In this document: piece after piece, positions 1-8,800 of the stretch
Layout: every line of letters begins with the position of its first letter
How positions within the stretch are numbered: the stretch's first letter is position 1
NCBI RefSeq assembly: GCF_030732845.1
Contig: NZ_JASHKA010000007.1
Location: 186,001-250,000 of the forward strand
Source of the DNA: Roseibium sp. MMSF_3544
GTDB taxonomy: Bacteria > Pseudomonadota > Alphaproteobacteria > Rhizobiales > Stappiaceae
Reading direction: 5' to 3'
DNA: 64,000 nt
Translations under genes and position numbers: made by a program
The notes under the pieces: generated by a model
What the model was told of the DNA's origin: nothing
The model's input: the letters and a program-made list of their open reading frames with translations, nothing else
Database searches by the model: none

Positions 1-25
1 TCCAGCCGGTAGCCGGCTGACAGAG

Positions 26-652
26 CTACCCGCTCGACCGTTGCAAAGTGGCTGTCATAGCCGCTGCTGAAATCAGAAAACCGCCACCAACCTTGTTGAC
101 CAGACGAAGAAGCGACGGGCTTCTGAGTTTTTGGCCGACTGCTGCTGCGGCAAGTGCATAGACGGCTGCGTTCAGGATGCCAAGAACAACGAATGTCGAC
201 CCGAGCAAGACAAGCTGCGGAGCCACAGCGGCCTGCGGCGCAATGAAATGCGGCAGGAAGGCCATGAAGAAGACAATGCCCTTGGGATTGAGCGACGTCA
301 CGACATAGGCGTGCCAAAATATTTTCTTGGCGGGAATGTCGTCCATCTGTTGCACGTCGAGCCTTCCCGGACGACTGCGCCACATCTTTATTCCAAGCCA
401 GACCAGATAGGCCGCCCCGACCCATTTCAGCACTGTAAACGCCGTTGCCGAAGCCGCCAGGATGGCCCCGAGGCCCAAAAGGGAAGCCGTGGCGGCGGTC
501 GCGTCTCCAAGACCGACGCCCATGACGCTCGCAAAGGCGGACTTGCGCCCTTGAGTCAGCGCGTAGCTGACGACCAGCATGATCGTTGGTCCTGGAATTG
601 CGAGCACGATCAGCGTTGCAATCACATAGGCCGTATAGAGTTCAAGCGTCAT
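26..652 (-). CDS. LysE/RhtB family amino-acid exporter
   Basis: Predicted inner-membrane exporter of amino acids or related metabolites; the substrate cannot be read from the sequence. About 208 residues, the usual length for the family, with several hydrophobic helices. The family PGP motif is at residues 20-22, followed by a Gly-rich second helix region, and an SLNPK motif lies in the second half. I chose the ATG at 652, which gives the typical short N-terminus (MTLELY). An in-frame ATG at 679 adds nine residues and has no better ribosome site. It is divergent from the extensin-like gene. Family assignment is secure. Confidence 0.9.
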   Translation of the reverse strand: MTLELYTAYVIATLIVLAIPGPTIMLVVSYALTQGRKSAFASVMGVGLGDATAATASLLGLGAILAASATAFTVLKWVGAAYLVWLGIKMWRSRPGRLDVQQMDDIPAKKIFWHAYVVTSLNPKGIVFFMAFLPHFIAPQAAVAPQLVLLGSTFVVLGILNAAVYALAAAAVGQKLRSPSLLRLVNKVGGGFLISAAAMTATLQRSSG

Positions 653-741
653 TCGGATGGCTCGACAAAAGAAGATCATTCATTAATGCTTGCCGGCAGT
701 GATCCATAAAAAGAGTCTTGCCGCAAGAGGGTGAAACACGG

Positions 742-1506
742 ATGCTGAAAATCGCGCTGCCGAGTGTTTTCGTTTTGGCGATCGGCATGGCGCTTTCCGT
801 TCCTTCGATTGCTGAAGAGCCGGTCCCAGCGCCCAAGCCGCTGCAGGTCCCTGGCAACACGCGCTTTGTTGAAGGTGTCGATGTTCCGCTGCGCAAGCCG
901 GTGCCTGAAAAGGCAGCTAAAGCCTCCGCGAAGCAGGAAAGAGTGGAAAAGGCGGCCTGCGACCTTGCAGGCGCGGTCTTTGAGATCAGGACTCCGATTT
1001 CAGGTGAACAGTCCGGCGATGCCGGCTGCGGTATTGAGGAGCCGGTTGCCGTAACGGCGATCGAAACAGGCGCCGAACGCGTGAATTTCAGAGGCACCGT
1101 CACGATCTCCTGCGATTTCGCAAAAATCGTGACAGACTGGGTGCGCTCCGACGTCCTTTCCATTTCCGAAAAACACTTCGACGCAAGAATCGAGACAATC
1201 GCGACCGGGCCCGGGTATCAGTGCCGAAGAAGGAACAACCAGCCGGACGGCAAATTGTCAGAGCATGCGCTGGGCAAGGCAATCGACATTTCAGGGTTTC
1301 GGCTGAGCGACGGTACCTTTGTTTCTGTCGAAAAGGACTGGGGCAAGGATACGAAGAAAGGCCGGTTTCTGAAGACGATCCACGCCAGCGCGTGCAAGCG
1401 GTTCACCACGGTTCTCAGTCCGGAAGGCGACGCTTTTCACCAGTCCCACCTGCATCTCGATATCGGCTGTCATGGCAAGGATTGCACCTATTTGATCTGC
1501 CAGTGA
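742..1506 (+). CDS. Extensin-like family protein (LAS-type metallopeptidase fold), exported
   Basis: 254 residues with an N-terminal signal peptide (hydrophobic to about residue 20, SIA/EE cleavage) and a Pro-rich stretch, then the bacterial extensin-like C-terminal domain. It shows the LAS-type zinc-site pattern: SEHALGKAID with H175 and D182, and HLH at 236-238 near the C-terminus. Several Cys residues suggest disulfides in the periplasm. LAS proteins include D-Ala-D-Ala carboxypeptidases and murein endopeptidases, so a cell-wall role is likely but unproven. The ATG at 742 follows an AGAGGG ribosome site; a TTG at 718 would spoil the signal peptide. The gene converges on another LAS-like gene 8 bp away. 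Confidence 0.85.
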   Translation: MLKIALPSVFVLAIGMALSVPSIAEEPVPAPKPLQVPGNTRFVEGVDVPLRKPVPEKAAKASAKQERVEKAACDLAGAVFEIRTPISGEQSGDAGCGIEEPVAVTAIETGAERVNFRGTVTISCDFAKIVTDWVRSDVLSISEKHFDARIETIATGPGYQCRRRNNQPDGKLSEHALGKAIDISGFRLSDGTFVSVEKDWGKDTKKGRFLKTIHASACKRFTTVLSPEGDAFHQSHLHLDIGCHGKDCTYLICQ

Positions 1507-1514
1507 GAGCTGTC

Positions 1515-2261
1515 TCAGTAGATCTGAAAGTGGATGTGGTCATCGTGGCGGGCAGCAAAGCACCCCTGGAACCTGACCTTGCCAAATCCGACTTGCAAAG
1601 TGTCACGCAGGTGAGGTTCAAGAAACACCTTCTCGACACGCGCGTCTCTTGCGAGCCAAGTGACAGCGGATTTCGTTCGAAGCCGGTCCAATTGGTAGTC
1701 AGGCCATAGTGGCTGTAGCCATCGCAAGTTCCATCGCATTGTCTTCCAGGTGTCCCAACAGGAGGTGGGTCCGTCTTCGAAATCAAAATAGCCAATTGGG
1801 GACGCTGTTTGACCGGGCAGGTAACCCGTCTCGTCCTGATAGTAGAATGCAAGGTCAAGTTTTCGTCCGTCGTCGTGGGACAGATGCGGCAAAAGGGGAA
1901 ACCCGTCGAAAAACGGGAAACTGCCATCCAACGCAAGCGTCACGGTTCCAGGGTGCTGCCGAGACATGTGATCTGCCAAATCGTGCACGACGGTTCGCAG
2001 CTCGGGTGAGACATAGTTTCTGTTGAGCACACAATAGAGACCGGATTGCATTCTGAGTGTGTCTCCGGTCCAGCAGGACAGTGGCACACGCCCGAACATC
2101 GGGGCGACTTGCACGGTCACAACTGTCAAGACTGCGTACACCAGAACAAAGGCAATCAACCTTCGCCTTGCAAAGAGCGAGAGTAACCAGGCGATGCCCC
2201 CAACCTGGGTGAGTAGGGTCAGAACGGAAAAAATTGAGGCGTGCAGCAGCAACCGGCGCAT
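1515..2261 (-). CDS. Membrane-anchored LAS-type metallopeptidase-like protein
   Basis: 248 residues. Two hydrophobic segments at about residues 8-30 and 35-53 suggest a membrane anchor. The soluble part has SHDDGRKLD (H129, D136), fitting the SxHxxGxxxD zinc motif of LAS peptidases (VanX, MepA and relatives), and ends with DDHIH (HxH at 242-244) four residues from the C-terminus. E215 is a possible catalytic acid. I do not recognise a named family and would expect an automated label of hypothetical protein. The ATG at 2261 is preceded by TAAGG. Murein peptide cleavage is an inference from the motifs and from the neighbouring extensin-like gene. Confidence 0.7.
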   Translation of the reverse strand: MRRLLLHASIFSVLTLLTQVGGIAWLLSLFARRRLIAFVLVYAVLTVVTVQVAPMFGRVPLSCWTGDTLRMQSGLYCVLNRNYVSPELRTVVHDLADHMSRQHPGTVTLALDGSFPFFDGFPLLPHLSHDDGRKLDLAFYYQDETGYLPGQTASPIGYFDFEDGPTSCWDTWKTMRWNLRWLQPLWPDYQLDRLRTKSAVTWLARDARVEKVFLEPHLRDTLQVGFGKVRFQGCFAARHDDHIHFQIY

Positions 2262-2419
2262 GCCTACCTTAAGGCGTTTCAGTTTTCACTTGTCAACGTG
2301 CAGTCGTTTTTGCGGGTTTTCTGCATACCGGCCGCCAAACAAGAAAGCGGCAACAGGCTGGAAGTCAGTTGGGCTGACGGGTTGCCTGTTGCCGGAAGTT
2401 TCGGGACGAGCTCGGAAAG

Positions 2420-2848
2420 TTATTGGCAGAAACGCTGTTCGCCCCGGTAGGTGGTGTAGGTGCCGGTCGAGGGATTGAAGGACCGGAATTTGTTCGAACA
2501 GTACTGGTACCAGGCAGGGCTCCAGGGCTGGTAGCCGACGGCGCCGTGCACCCGGCCGGGATAGGGAGCCGGCGGGTAATAATTTGGCGGCGGCGGAGCG
2601 GCATAGGTTGGCTGGCTGGTCGCACCGAGCAGGATTGCGCCCGCTGCCAGACCGATGACACCGGCGGCGACGGCAGCGCCCAGGTTGTCGTTTTTCTTGT
2701 GACGCTTTTGATTGTGGTAGTGGTGATGATGGTGATGCTGTTTCCCCTTCCACCCGCGCTTCGGACCGGCTTCGGCCGTGGCGATGGTCGGCACGATCAG
2801 GGCGCCGGAAAGGGCAGCTGCAAGCAGTCGTTTGCTCAAATTCTTCAT
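2420..2848 (-). CDS. BA14K family protein
   Basis: 142 residues. Signal peptide (MKNLSKRLLAAALSGALIVP...ATAEA), a His cluster at about residues 38-45, a Gly/Ala-rich hydrophobic segment at about 57-76, a Pro/Tyr-rich linker, then the C-terminal BA14K motif (YCSNKFRSFNPSTGTY and RGEQRFC). BA14K proteins are alphaproteobacterial envelope proteins first known as a Brucella immunoreactive protein with lectin-like behaviour. The ATG at 2848 has GGAG nine bases upstream; the longer open frame starting at 3013 runs through the promoter and is not real. It is a paralog of the next gene upstream on this strand. Confidence 0.85.
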   Translation of the reverse strand: MKNLSKRLLAAALSGALIVPTIATAEAGPKRGWKGKQHHHHHHYHNQKRHKKNDNLGAAVAAGVIGLAAGAILLGATSQPTYAAPPPPNYYPPAPYPGRVHGAVGYQPWSPAWYQYCSNKFRSFNPSTGTYTTYRGEQRFCQ

Positions 2849-2921
2849 CGGTTTCGTCTCCAGGTACCCGCGCCTCTTTCCGGCGCCGTGGCTGATGCTG
2901 CAAACTTCGCACAAGCGCCCT

Positions 2922-2957
2922 GAACCGGTTCTGAGATGCTCGTTCATCTGACGTTCA
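2922..2957 (-). promoter_or_regulatory. Candidate operator: 10-bp palindrome plus 11-bp-spaced direct repeat
   Basis: About 75 bp upstream of the first BA14K gene lie the perfect palindrome GAACCGGTTC (2922-2931) and two GTTCA words whose starts are exactly 11 bp apart (2942-2946, 2953-2957; TGAAC on the coding strand). The same arrangement is kept upstream of the paralog. An 11-bp direct-repeat period is typical of OmpR/PhoB-class response regulators. The regulator is unknown; this is inference from conservation between the copies. Confidence 0.5.
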
Positions 2958-3097
2958 GATTTCTGCTGCGGATACATTTGCCAGAAAAGTCGGCGATCTG
3001 TCTTAAGGGTCATGTCCCCGGTAACGGAGCTCGGCGATCAAAAAAGAGAGCGCGATGGGAACCGCCCAACAGGCCCGGGAGCGACCGTTTGGTTCAG

Positions 3098-3137
3098 CTC
3101 AGGTGACGCCAGGCTGGTGGTCCAGGCGTCACCTGAG
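3098..3137. repeat. Long hairpin (13-bp perfect arms)
   Basis: CTCAGGTGACGCC (3098-3110) pairs perfectly with GGCGTCACCTGAG (3125-3137), and the 14-nt loop can add a TGG/CCA pairing. There is no following T-run on either strand. It lies 185 bp past the end of the second BA14K-like gene, so it could end or stabilise that transcript, or be a REP-like palindrome. Confidence 0.55.
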
Positions 3138-3321
3138 AGGGCCGGATGCTCGTGATTTTTTGAGCAGCGTTGCATTGTCTTCCGGCCGGTTTCCGAAATT
3201 CTCGTTGAGGGCGCGCGCCACGGGCGGCCACAGTGCCTTTCAGGGTAGGTACGGATTCCTCATCCGAGGTAACCCATTGTGGTTCAGGGGCAATTGCAGG
3301 CACTGTGACCATACTGGCGAC

Positions 3322-3747
3322 TTAGTAACGGTCGGCGCAGGTTCCGTTCAGGTGGTAGATCGAGCATCCCGGGGCATAAGGCTGGTAGCCGCCCGGACCG
3401 CTGACCTGTCCCGGATAGGGCGCCGGCTGATAAGGCGCTGCCGGGTAGTGAGCCGGCGGATAGGGCGCCGGCGGGTAGTAGTTTACCGGCGGCGGGCCGG
3501 CGTAGCGCGGCTGATTGGCGGCACCGAGCAGGATTGCACCTGCGGCAAGACCGATCACACCGGCAGCAACAGCGGCGCCTGCATTGTTGTTCTTTTTGTA
3601 GCGCTTGTGATTGTAGTGGTGGTGATGATGGTGGTGCTGCTGGCCTTTCCAGCCATGCCTGGGGCCTGCTTCGGCTGTGGCGATTGTCGGCACGATCAGG
3701 GCGCCGGACAAGGCGACGGCAAGTAGGCGTTTGCTCAAAGTCTTCAT
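3322..3747 (-). CDS. BA14K-like paralog lacking the BA14K motif
   Basis: 141 residues. The first 80 match the neighbouring BA14K protein closely: signal peptide MKTLSKRLLAVALSG..., His run, KK/NNN stretch and AAVAAGVIGLAAGAILLGA segment. The C-terminal half differs. It has a longer Pro/Tyr/Ala linker (repeated PAPYP, PAHYP and PAPY words) and ends in GCSIYHLNGTCADRY instead of the YCSxxFRSFxPxTGTY BA14K box. The start at 3747 has GGAG nine bases upstream; ATG 3756 is an alternative. It clearly arose by tandem duplication with its promoter. Probably exported; function unknown. Confidence 0.8.
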   Translation of the reverse strand: MKTLSKRLLAVALSGALIVPTIATAEAGPRHGWKGQQHHHHHHHYNHKRYKKNNNAGAAVAAGVIGLAAGAILLGAANQPRYAGPPPVNYYPPAPYPPAHYPAAPYQPAPYPGQVSGPGGYQPYAPGCSIYHLNGTCADRY

Positions 3748-3822
3748 CGGTTTCATCTCCAACTGCCCGCGCCTTTTTTCCTGGCGCCGTAACTGATGAT
3801 GCGACAATCGCACAAGCGCCCT

Positions 3823-3858
3823 GAACCGGTTCTGAGATGGCCGTTCATCTTGCGTTCA
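3823..3858 (-). promoter_or_regulatory. Second copy of the BA14K candidate operator
   Basis: The palindrome GAACCGGTTC (3823-3832) and GTTCA words at 3843-3847 and 3854-3858, again 11 bp apart, sit 76 bp upstream of this paralog. Flanking bases (CACAAGCGCCCT before, CTGAGATG after) are also kept. Retention of both elements while the protein C-termini diverged suggests regulatory function. Confidence 0.5.
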
Positions 3859-3928
3859 GGTTTGTGCTGTGGTGTTTTTTGGCCCGGAGGGGGAGTTCGG
3901 CACGTAGTGCCAGCGCAGGAGATCACCC

Positions 3929-4705
3929 GTGGAACCAGGCAACGACACCGGCAAAGAACCCAAGTCCGTCATACGTCCGACGGACGATCAGGCGCGCCGG
4001 ATGGCCAAGACCCTGATCAGGACCGCCCGTTTCGGTGCCCTCGCAGCAATCGAGGCCGGGACCGGGCACCCGCTTGCCAGCCGTGTCGCGGTCGCGACGG
4101 ATCTCGACGGAACACCGCTCATCCTGACAAGCACCCTGTCCGGTCACACCTCGGCAATACTGGAGACGCCCGCCTGTTCGCTGCTGGTCGGGGAGCCCGG
4201 AAAAGGCGATCCGCTGGCGCATCCCAGAATTTCGCTTTTTTGCAACGCCGCCAGAATCGCACGAGATAGCGATGCTCACCAGCGGGCCCGACGGCGCTAT
4301 TTGCTTCGGCACCCGAAGGCTTCGCTTTACGCAGATTTCGGAGATTTTGCATTTTTTCGGCTGGAACTTGAGCGCGCCAGCCTGAACGGCGGTTTCGGCA
4401 AGGCCTTTGAATTGCAACAGCCGGATCTGCTGACCGATCTGGGTGATGCGAAGGGCTGGGAGGCGATGGAAGGTGGTGCCGTTGCGCATATGAATGAAGA
4501 CCACGGCGATGCGATCAAATTGTACGCCGAAGTGCTTTGCAAGGCTGATACCGCGAATTGGAACCTTGCCGGTCTCGATCCGGAAGGACTGGATCTGGTT
4601 GCGGGAGACAGGATCGAACGGCTCTGGTTTGCCGAACCCCTTGAAGCGCCCAGCGATGTCCGCCCGGTTCTGGTGGATCTTGCTAAAGAGGCGCGTCGCA
4701 CCTGA
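3929..4705 (+). CDS. HugZ-like flavin-binding split-barrel protein (PPOX fold + DUF2470)
   Basis: 258 residues. The N-terminal part (about 20-165) is a pyridoxamine-phosphate-oxidase-like split barrel (TARFGALA, HPLASRVAVATD, LVGEPGKGDPLAHPRIS). The C-terminal part (about 175-250) is a DUF2470/HugZ-type domain with the GAVAHMNEDHGDAIKLY signature. HugZ-type proteins bind or degrade haem in iron acquisition, and the MNEDH region is near the haem site in characterised members. No haem transport genes are nearby, so the physiological role is an inference. The GTG at 3929 is preceded by AGGAG. Confidence 0.85.
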   Translation: MEPGNDTGKEPKSVIRPTDDQARRMAKTLIRTARFGALAAIEAGTGHPLASRVAVATDLDGTPLILTSTLSGHTSAILETPACSLLVGEPGKGDPLAHPRISLFCNAARIARDSDAHQRARRRYLLRHPKASLYADFGDFAFFRLELERASLNGGFGKAFELQQPDLLTDLGDAKGWEAMEGGAVAHMNEDHGDAIKLYAEVLCKADTANWNLAGLDPEGLDLVAGDRIERLWFAEPLEAPSDVRPVLVDLAKEARRT

Positions 4706-5055
4706 TCGAACCAGCAAGCGCTGGGGACGAAATATGTCGCCTTGCAAATCTTGCCCGTGCCACCACCATCGGTTAGAACAAGCCTCCTTTTTCAATCAGG
4801 ACGACTGAATTGCCTACGCTCTGACCGGTCTTTGTATCCGCTTGTCACTCCAGTGTGCGACCCACCCTTGAGTGCGATCTGACTTGTTCGTCATGCGGCG
4901 GATCGGGACCGGTGTGGCTTGGCCCTGCCGTATTGCACGTCCGATACGCCTTCAATTCAAATTTTCACAAAAGCCAGACCGAGCGCCTTCGGCCCTTTTG
5001 CCGTGGCATCCCGACTGACCGTTGACGGACTTCCTTTAGAAGGAAGACCGACGGA
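4706..5055. other. Intergenic region before the DUF1062 gene
   Basis: 350 bp with no supportable gene. Its 3' end holds the leader hairpin at 5026-5050 that covers the Shine-Dalgarno of the next gene. Confidence 0.6.
5026..5050 (+). promoter_or_regulatory. Leader hairpin sequestering the Shine-Dalgarno
   Basis: CTTCCTT (5030-5036) pairs perfectly with AAGGAAG (5040-5046) across a TAG loop. A further CGG/CCG pairing (5026-5028 with 5048-5050) lies beyond one A-A mismatch. AGGAAG (5041-5046) is the Shine-Dalgarno of the ATG at 5056, nine bases on, so the folded RNA would hide it. Confidence 0.5.
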
Positions 5056-5694
5056 ATGTCCTCTTTTTTGCATGTTGAATGGACCGTGCGCACGGTAGAA
5101 ACGCCGCGCGTCAAGCGCCCATGCGGACGCTGTGGCCATGTTCAACCTTTTTCGTCCACCGGGAAATTCAGGCTGAATGCCAATGGCAACCGCCTCGATG
5201 CCTGGCTGATTTATGTCTGCGCCAAATGCGGGAACCGCTGGAACCGCCCGTTCTTTGAACGGCGCGCGCGCCAGTCGATTTCCGACGATTTGCTTCAATC
5301 GCTGCAAACCAACGATCCTGCCCTCGCCAGGAAGGTTGCCGTTGATCTGCCAACAGCCTCCACCGGGCTGGCGGCTGACACAGACATGGCTTTTTCGATC
5401 GAAAAGAAGCTTTTAGGCCTTTCTGTCGAAAGCGATGCCCCACTCAGTCTGACACTCCTGAATCCCGGTGCGTGCCGCGTCCGTTTGGACCGGGTTCTTG
5501 CCGAAGGCCTGAACCTCTCACGGCGCCTTATCCACCAACTGGCAGATGATGGCGTGATCCTGTTGATCGATGGCTCCAAAAAGGCTCTGAAAAAACCACT
5601 TCGTCACAAGATGCGCGTCAATTTCAGCTTTGAGCCAAGCGCTGTTCCGGACCTGAGACACAGGCTTTTCGGGTTGGTGCATCCGCTCGAATGA
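5056..5694 (+). CDS. DUF1062 domain-containing protein
   Basis: 212 residues. Two CxxC pairs (C23/C26 in CGRCGH and C55/C58 in CAKCGN) make a zinc-ribbon-like N-terminal domain. The rest has family words such as RWNRPFFERRAR and a C-terminal SRRLIHQLADDGVI segment that resembles an S4-type RNA-binding turn. The DUF1062 family is uncharacterised; nucleic-acid binding is only an inference. Translation may be controlled by the hairpin over its ribosome site. Confidence 0.8.
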   Translation: MSSFLHVEWTVRTVETPRVKRPCGRCGHVQPFSSTGKFRLNANGNRLDAWLIYVCAKCGNRWNRPFFERRARQSISDDLLQSLQTNDPALARKVAVDLPTASTGLAADTDMAFSIEKKLLGLSVESDAPLSLTLLNPGACRVRLDRVLAEGLNLSRRLIHQLADDGVILLIDGSKKALKKPLRHKMRVNFSFEPSAVPDLRHRLFGLVHPLE

Positions 5695-5712
5695 GCGGTC
5701 TCAACCTGTCTG

Positions 5713-5740
5713 GTGACCGGAACGTTTGCGTTCCGGTCAC
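5713..5740. terminator. Stem-loop between convergent genes
   Basis: A perfect 12-bp stem GTGACCGGAACG with a TTTG loop lies between the ends of the DUF1062 gene and the oxoprolinase gene. No clear T-tract follows on either strand, so it may be a bidirectional weak terminator or 3'-end stabiliser. Confidence 0.45.
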
Positions 5741-5810
5741 ATCCGTCCCAATGTGGCGCTAGGGTCCGTATCCTGAAGTTTTCAGGGCGGCACCAGGTTC
5801 GCTGTACGCT

Positions 5811-8800
5811 TTATGCCGAACCCCAGCCTCCGGCTGTCGGGGTGATCACCGTCACCGCTTCTCCCGGTTCCAGCACTGTCTGATCACAGCCCTCCAGCAC
5901 CTCCACGGCTCCGGTCAAACGGCGCACCTCAGTCTTGCCGAGTTCGCCGTCTTCTCCGCCTTGCATCCCTTTCGGCCTGATCGTCCGGTGGGATGACAGG
6001 ATGGCGCAATCCATTTTTTCCAGGAACCGCAGTGTCCGGCGCGTGCCGTTGCCGGCCGACCATTTGCCACGCCCGCCGGACTTTTTCCTGATATGGAAAT
6101 CCTCCAGGAGGACCGGAAAACGGAACTCCAGCACTTCGGGATCCGTGAGACGGGAATTCGTCATGTGCGTGTGGACGCCATCGGTACCGTTGAACCCGGG
6201 TCCGGCCGGCGAGCCAGAGCAAATGGTCTCATAGTACTGGTAGGTGTCATTGCCGAAGGTGAGATTGTTCATCGTCCCCTGTGCGTTCGCCATGGCTCCA
6301 AGGGCTGCGAAGACCGCATTCGTGACGTGCTGCGAAGTTTCCACGTTCCCCGCGACAACGGCTGCCGGATAGGAGGGACGCAGCATGCAATCGTCCGGAA
6401 TGTTGATGTGGATTGGCTTGAGACAGCCGGCGTTCATCGGGATGTCGCCGTTCACCATCACGCGGAAGCAATACAGGATGGCCGCTCGGGTTACCGGTTC
6501 CGGTGCGTTGAAGTTGTTGAGTTTTACCGGAGACGTACCGGTGAAGTCGACGGTTGCTTCCCGCTTGTCCTTGTCGACCGTAATCTTGACCTTGATCACC
6601 GAGCCCTGATCCGTGGGGTATTCGTACTCGCTGTCCTTCAGGGCCTCGATGACCCGGCGGACGCTTTCCTCCGCATTGTCCTGAACGTGGCCCATATAGG
6701 CCTGAACCACGTCCAGCCCGAAATGCGCCACCATTTTCTTCAGTTCCTGAATGCCCTTTTCGTTGGCGGCAATCTGGGCCGAGAGGTCGGCGACGTTCTG
6801 GTGCGGGTTTCTGGCCGGGTAGGGGTGGTTGGTCAGAAGATCGATCAGCTCCTGCTCGCAGAACCGGCCCTGATCGACGATCTTGAAATTGTCGAAGAGG
6901 ACACCTTCCTCATCCACATTGGTTGCGCGCGGGGTCATGGAACCGGGCGCGGAGCCCCCGACATCGGCATGGTGCCCCCGCGACGCGGACCAGAACAGAA
7001 TGTCCTTGCCCTCGTCATCGAAGACAGGCGAGACAACGGTGATGTCCGGCAGGTGCGTGCCGCCATTGTAAGGCGCGTTCAGCGCAAAGACATCACCCGG
7101 TTTGATCTTGCCCGTGTTCAGCTTGATGATGGTTTCGACCGACCGGTCCATGGAACCGAGATGCACGGGCATGTGCGGCGCGTTGGCGACCAGCGCTCCG
7201 TCCGCATTGAAGACGGCACAGGAGAAATCGAGGCGTTCCTTGATGTTGACCGAATAGGCGGTGTTTTGCAGGGTGACACCCATCTGTTCGGCGATCGACA
7301 TGAACAGGTTGTTGAAGACTTCCAGCATCACCGGATCGGCGTGCGTGCCGATGGCGTCCGCGCGTTTCAGTGGCACGATCCGGTGCAGTACCACATGATC
7401 CTTCGCGTTAATCTCAGCCTGCCACCCGTCTTCAACGGCAATGGTTGCGTGAGATTCGATAATCACCGCCGGACCAGCGACCTTCATTCCGGGCTTCAGC
7501 GTTTCGCGCCGATAGATATGCGCGTCGTGCCAGACACCTTCCGAATAGATCCGTGTTGTTGTCGCGGGCGCAGCGCCTTCGGAGGACAGGTTTAGGTCGG
7601 GCTCAACAAGACCGGCGCCGCCGCCCGCACTTTCCACTTCCAGGGCTTCCACAACAATCGGTTTATTGTCATAGGCGAAGCCGAATTGCTTTTTGTGGGC
7701 TTCCTCAAACGCCTTGCGCATCGCGTCGACACTGCCGAGGTGCACCGGAAGAGGCGTGTCTGTGCCATCGTAGCGCAAATGAGCTGTTGCGGTTGTCCGG
7801 CGCTCAACTGCGGCAATTGCCTGCCGGTCGAGTTCAGCTTCGGTGACGGCAGCCAATTGATCGCGAAGCGCCAGCAACTCCGGCATGAGGCTTTCGCTCA
7901 AGACTTTGACCACGGCCTGTTGCCGGTCTGCGCGAATGTCAGCGAGCCCCATACCGTAGGCTGACAGTATGCCAGAAAAGGGGTGCAGGATGACGGTTTT
8001 CATGCCGAGACTGTCCGCAACGCGGCAACCCGTCTGCCCGCCGGCGCCGCCGAAGCAGGTCAGCGCATATTCTGTCACGTCGTAGCCGCGCTGAACCGAG
8101 ATCTTCTTGATGGCATTTGCCATGTTCTCAACGGCGATCTTGAGGAAACCGTCAGCGACTTCCTCTGGCGAACGGCCATCGCCGATTTCATTGGCAAGGT
8201 CGGCAAATTTTTGCCGGACAACGTCGCCGTCCAGCGGCTGGTCCTGGTTCGGGCCGAAGATTTTGGGAAAGAACTCCGGTGCGAGTTTTCCCGTCATCAG
8301 ATTGGCATCTGTCACAGTAAGGGGACCGCCGCGGCGGTAACAGGCCGGCCCGGGATTCGCTCCGGCAGAGTCCGGACCAGCCTGAAAGCGACCATCCGTA
8401 TAGTGCAGGATCGAACCACCGCCTGCTGCAACGGTATGGATCATCATCATCGGCGCGCGCATGCGCACTCCGGCTACTTCGGTCTCAAAGGCGCGCTCGT
8501 ATTCGCCGTCATAATGGCAGACATCGGTGGACGTGCCGCCCATGTCGAAGCCGATGATCTTGTCAAAGCCGGCCATGCGCGAGGTTTCCACCGCACCGAC
8601 AACGCCGCCGGCCGGGCCCGAGAGGATCGCGTCCTTTCCCTGGAAAAGATCGGCAGCCGTCAGACCGCCCGACGATTGCATGAACATCAGCCTTGGACCT
8701 TCACCGAGTTCTTCCTGAACCTGATCGACATAACGGCGCAGGATCGGGGAGAGATAGGCATCCACCACAGTTGTGTCGCCGCGCCCGACCAGTTTCATGA

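Larger units (their letters stand above)
2849..3321. other. Spacer between the two BA14K-like paralogs
   Basis: 473 bp without a convincing gene. It holds the 5' leader and candidate promoter region of the downstream BA14K gene (2849-2957), then about 360 bp whose only structure I see is the strong hairpin at 3098-3137. Confidence 0.6.

Noticed and set aside
6093..7595. 500-codon open frame antisense to the oxoprolinase gene
   Set aside because: It mirrors the codon bias of the real gene, has no protein family features and no ribosome site.
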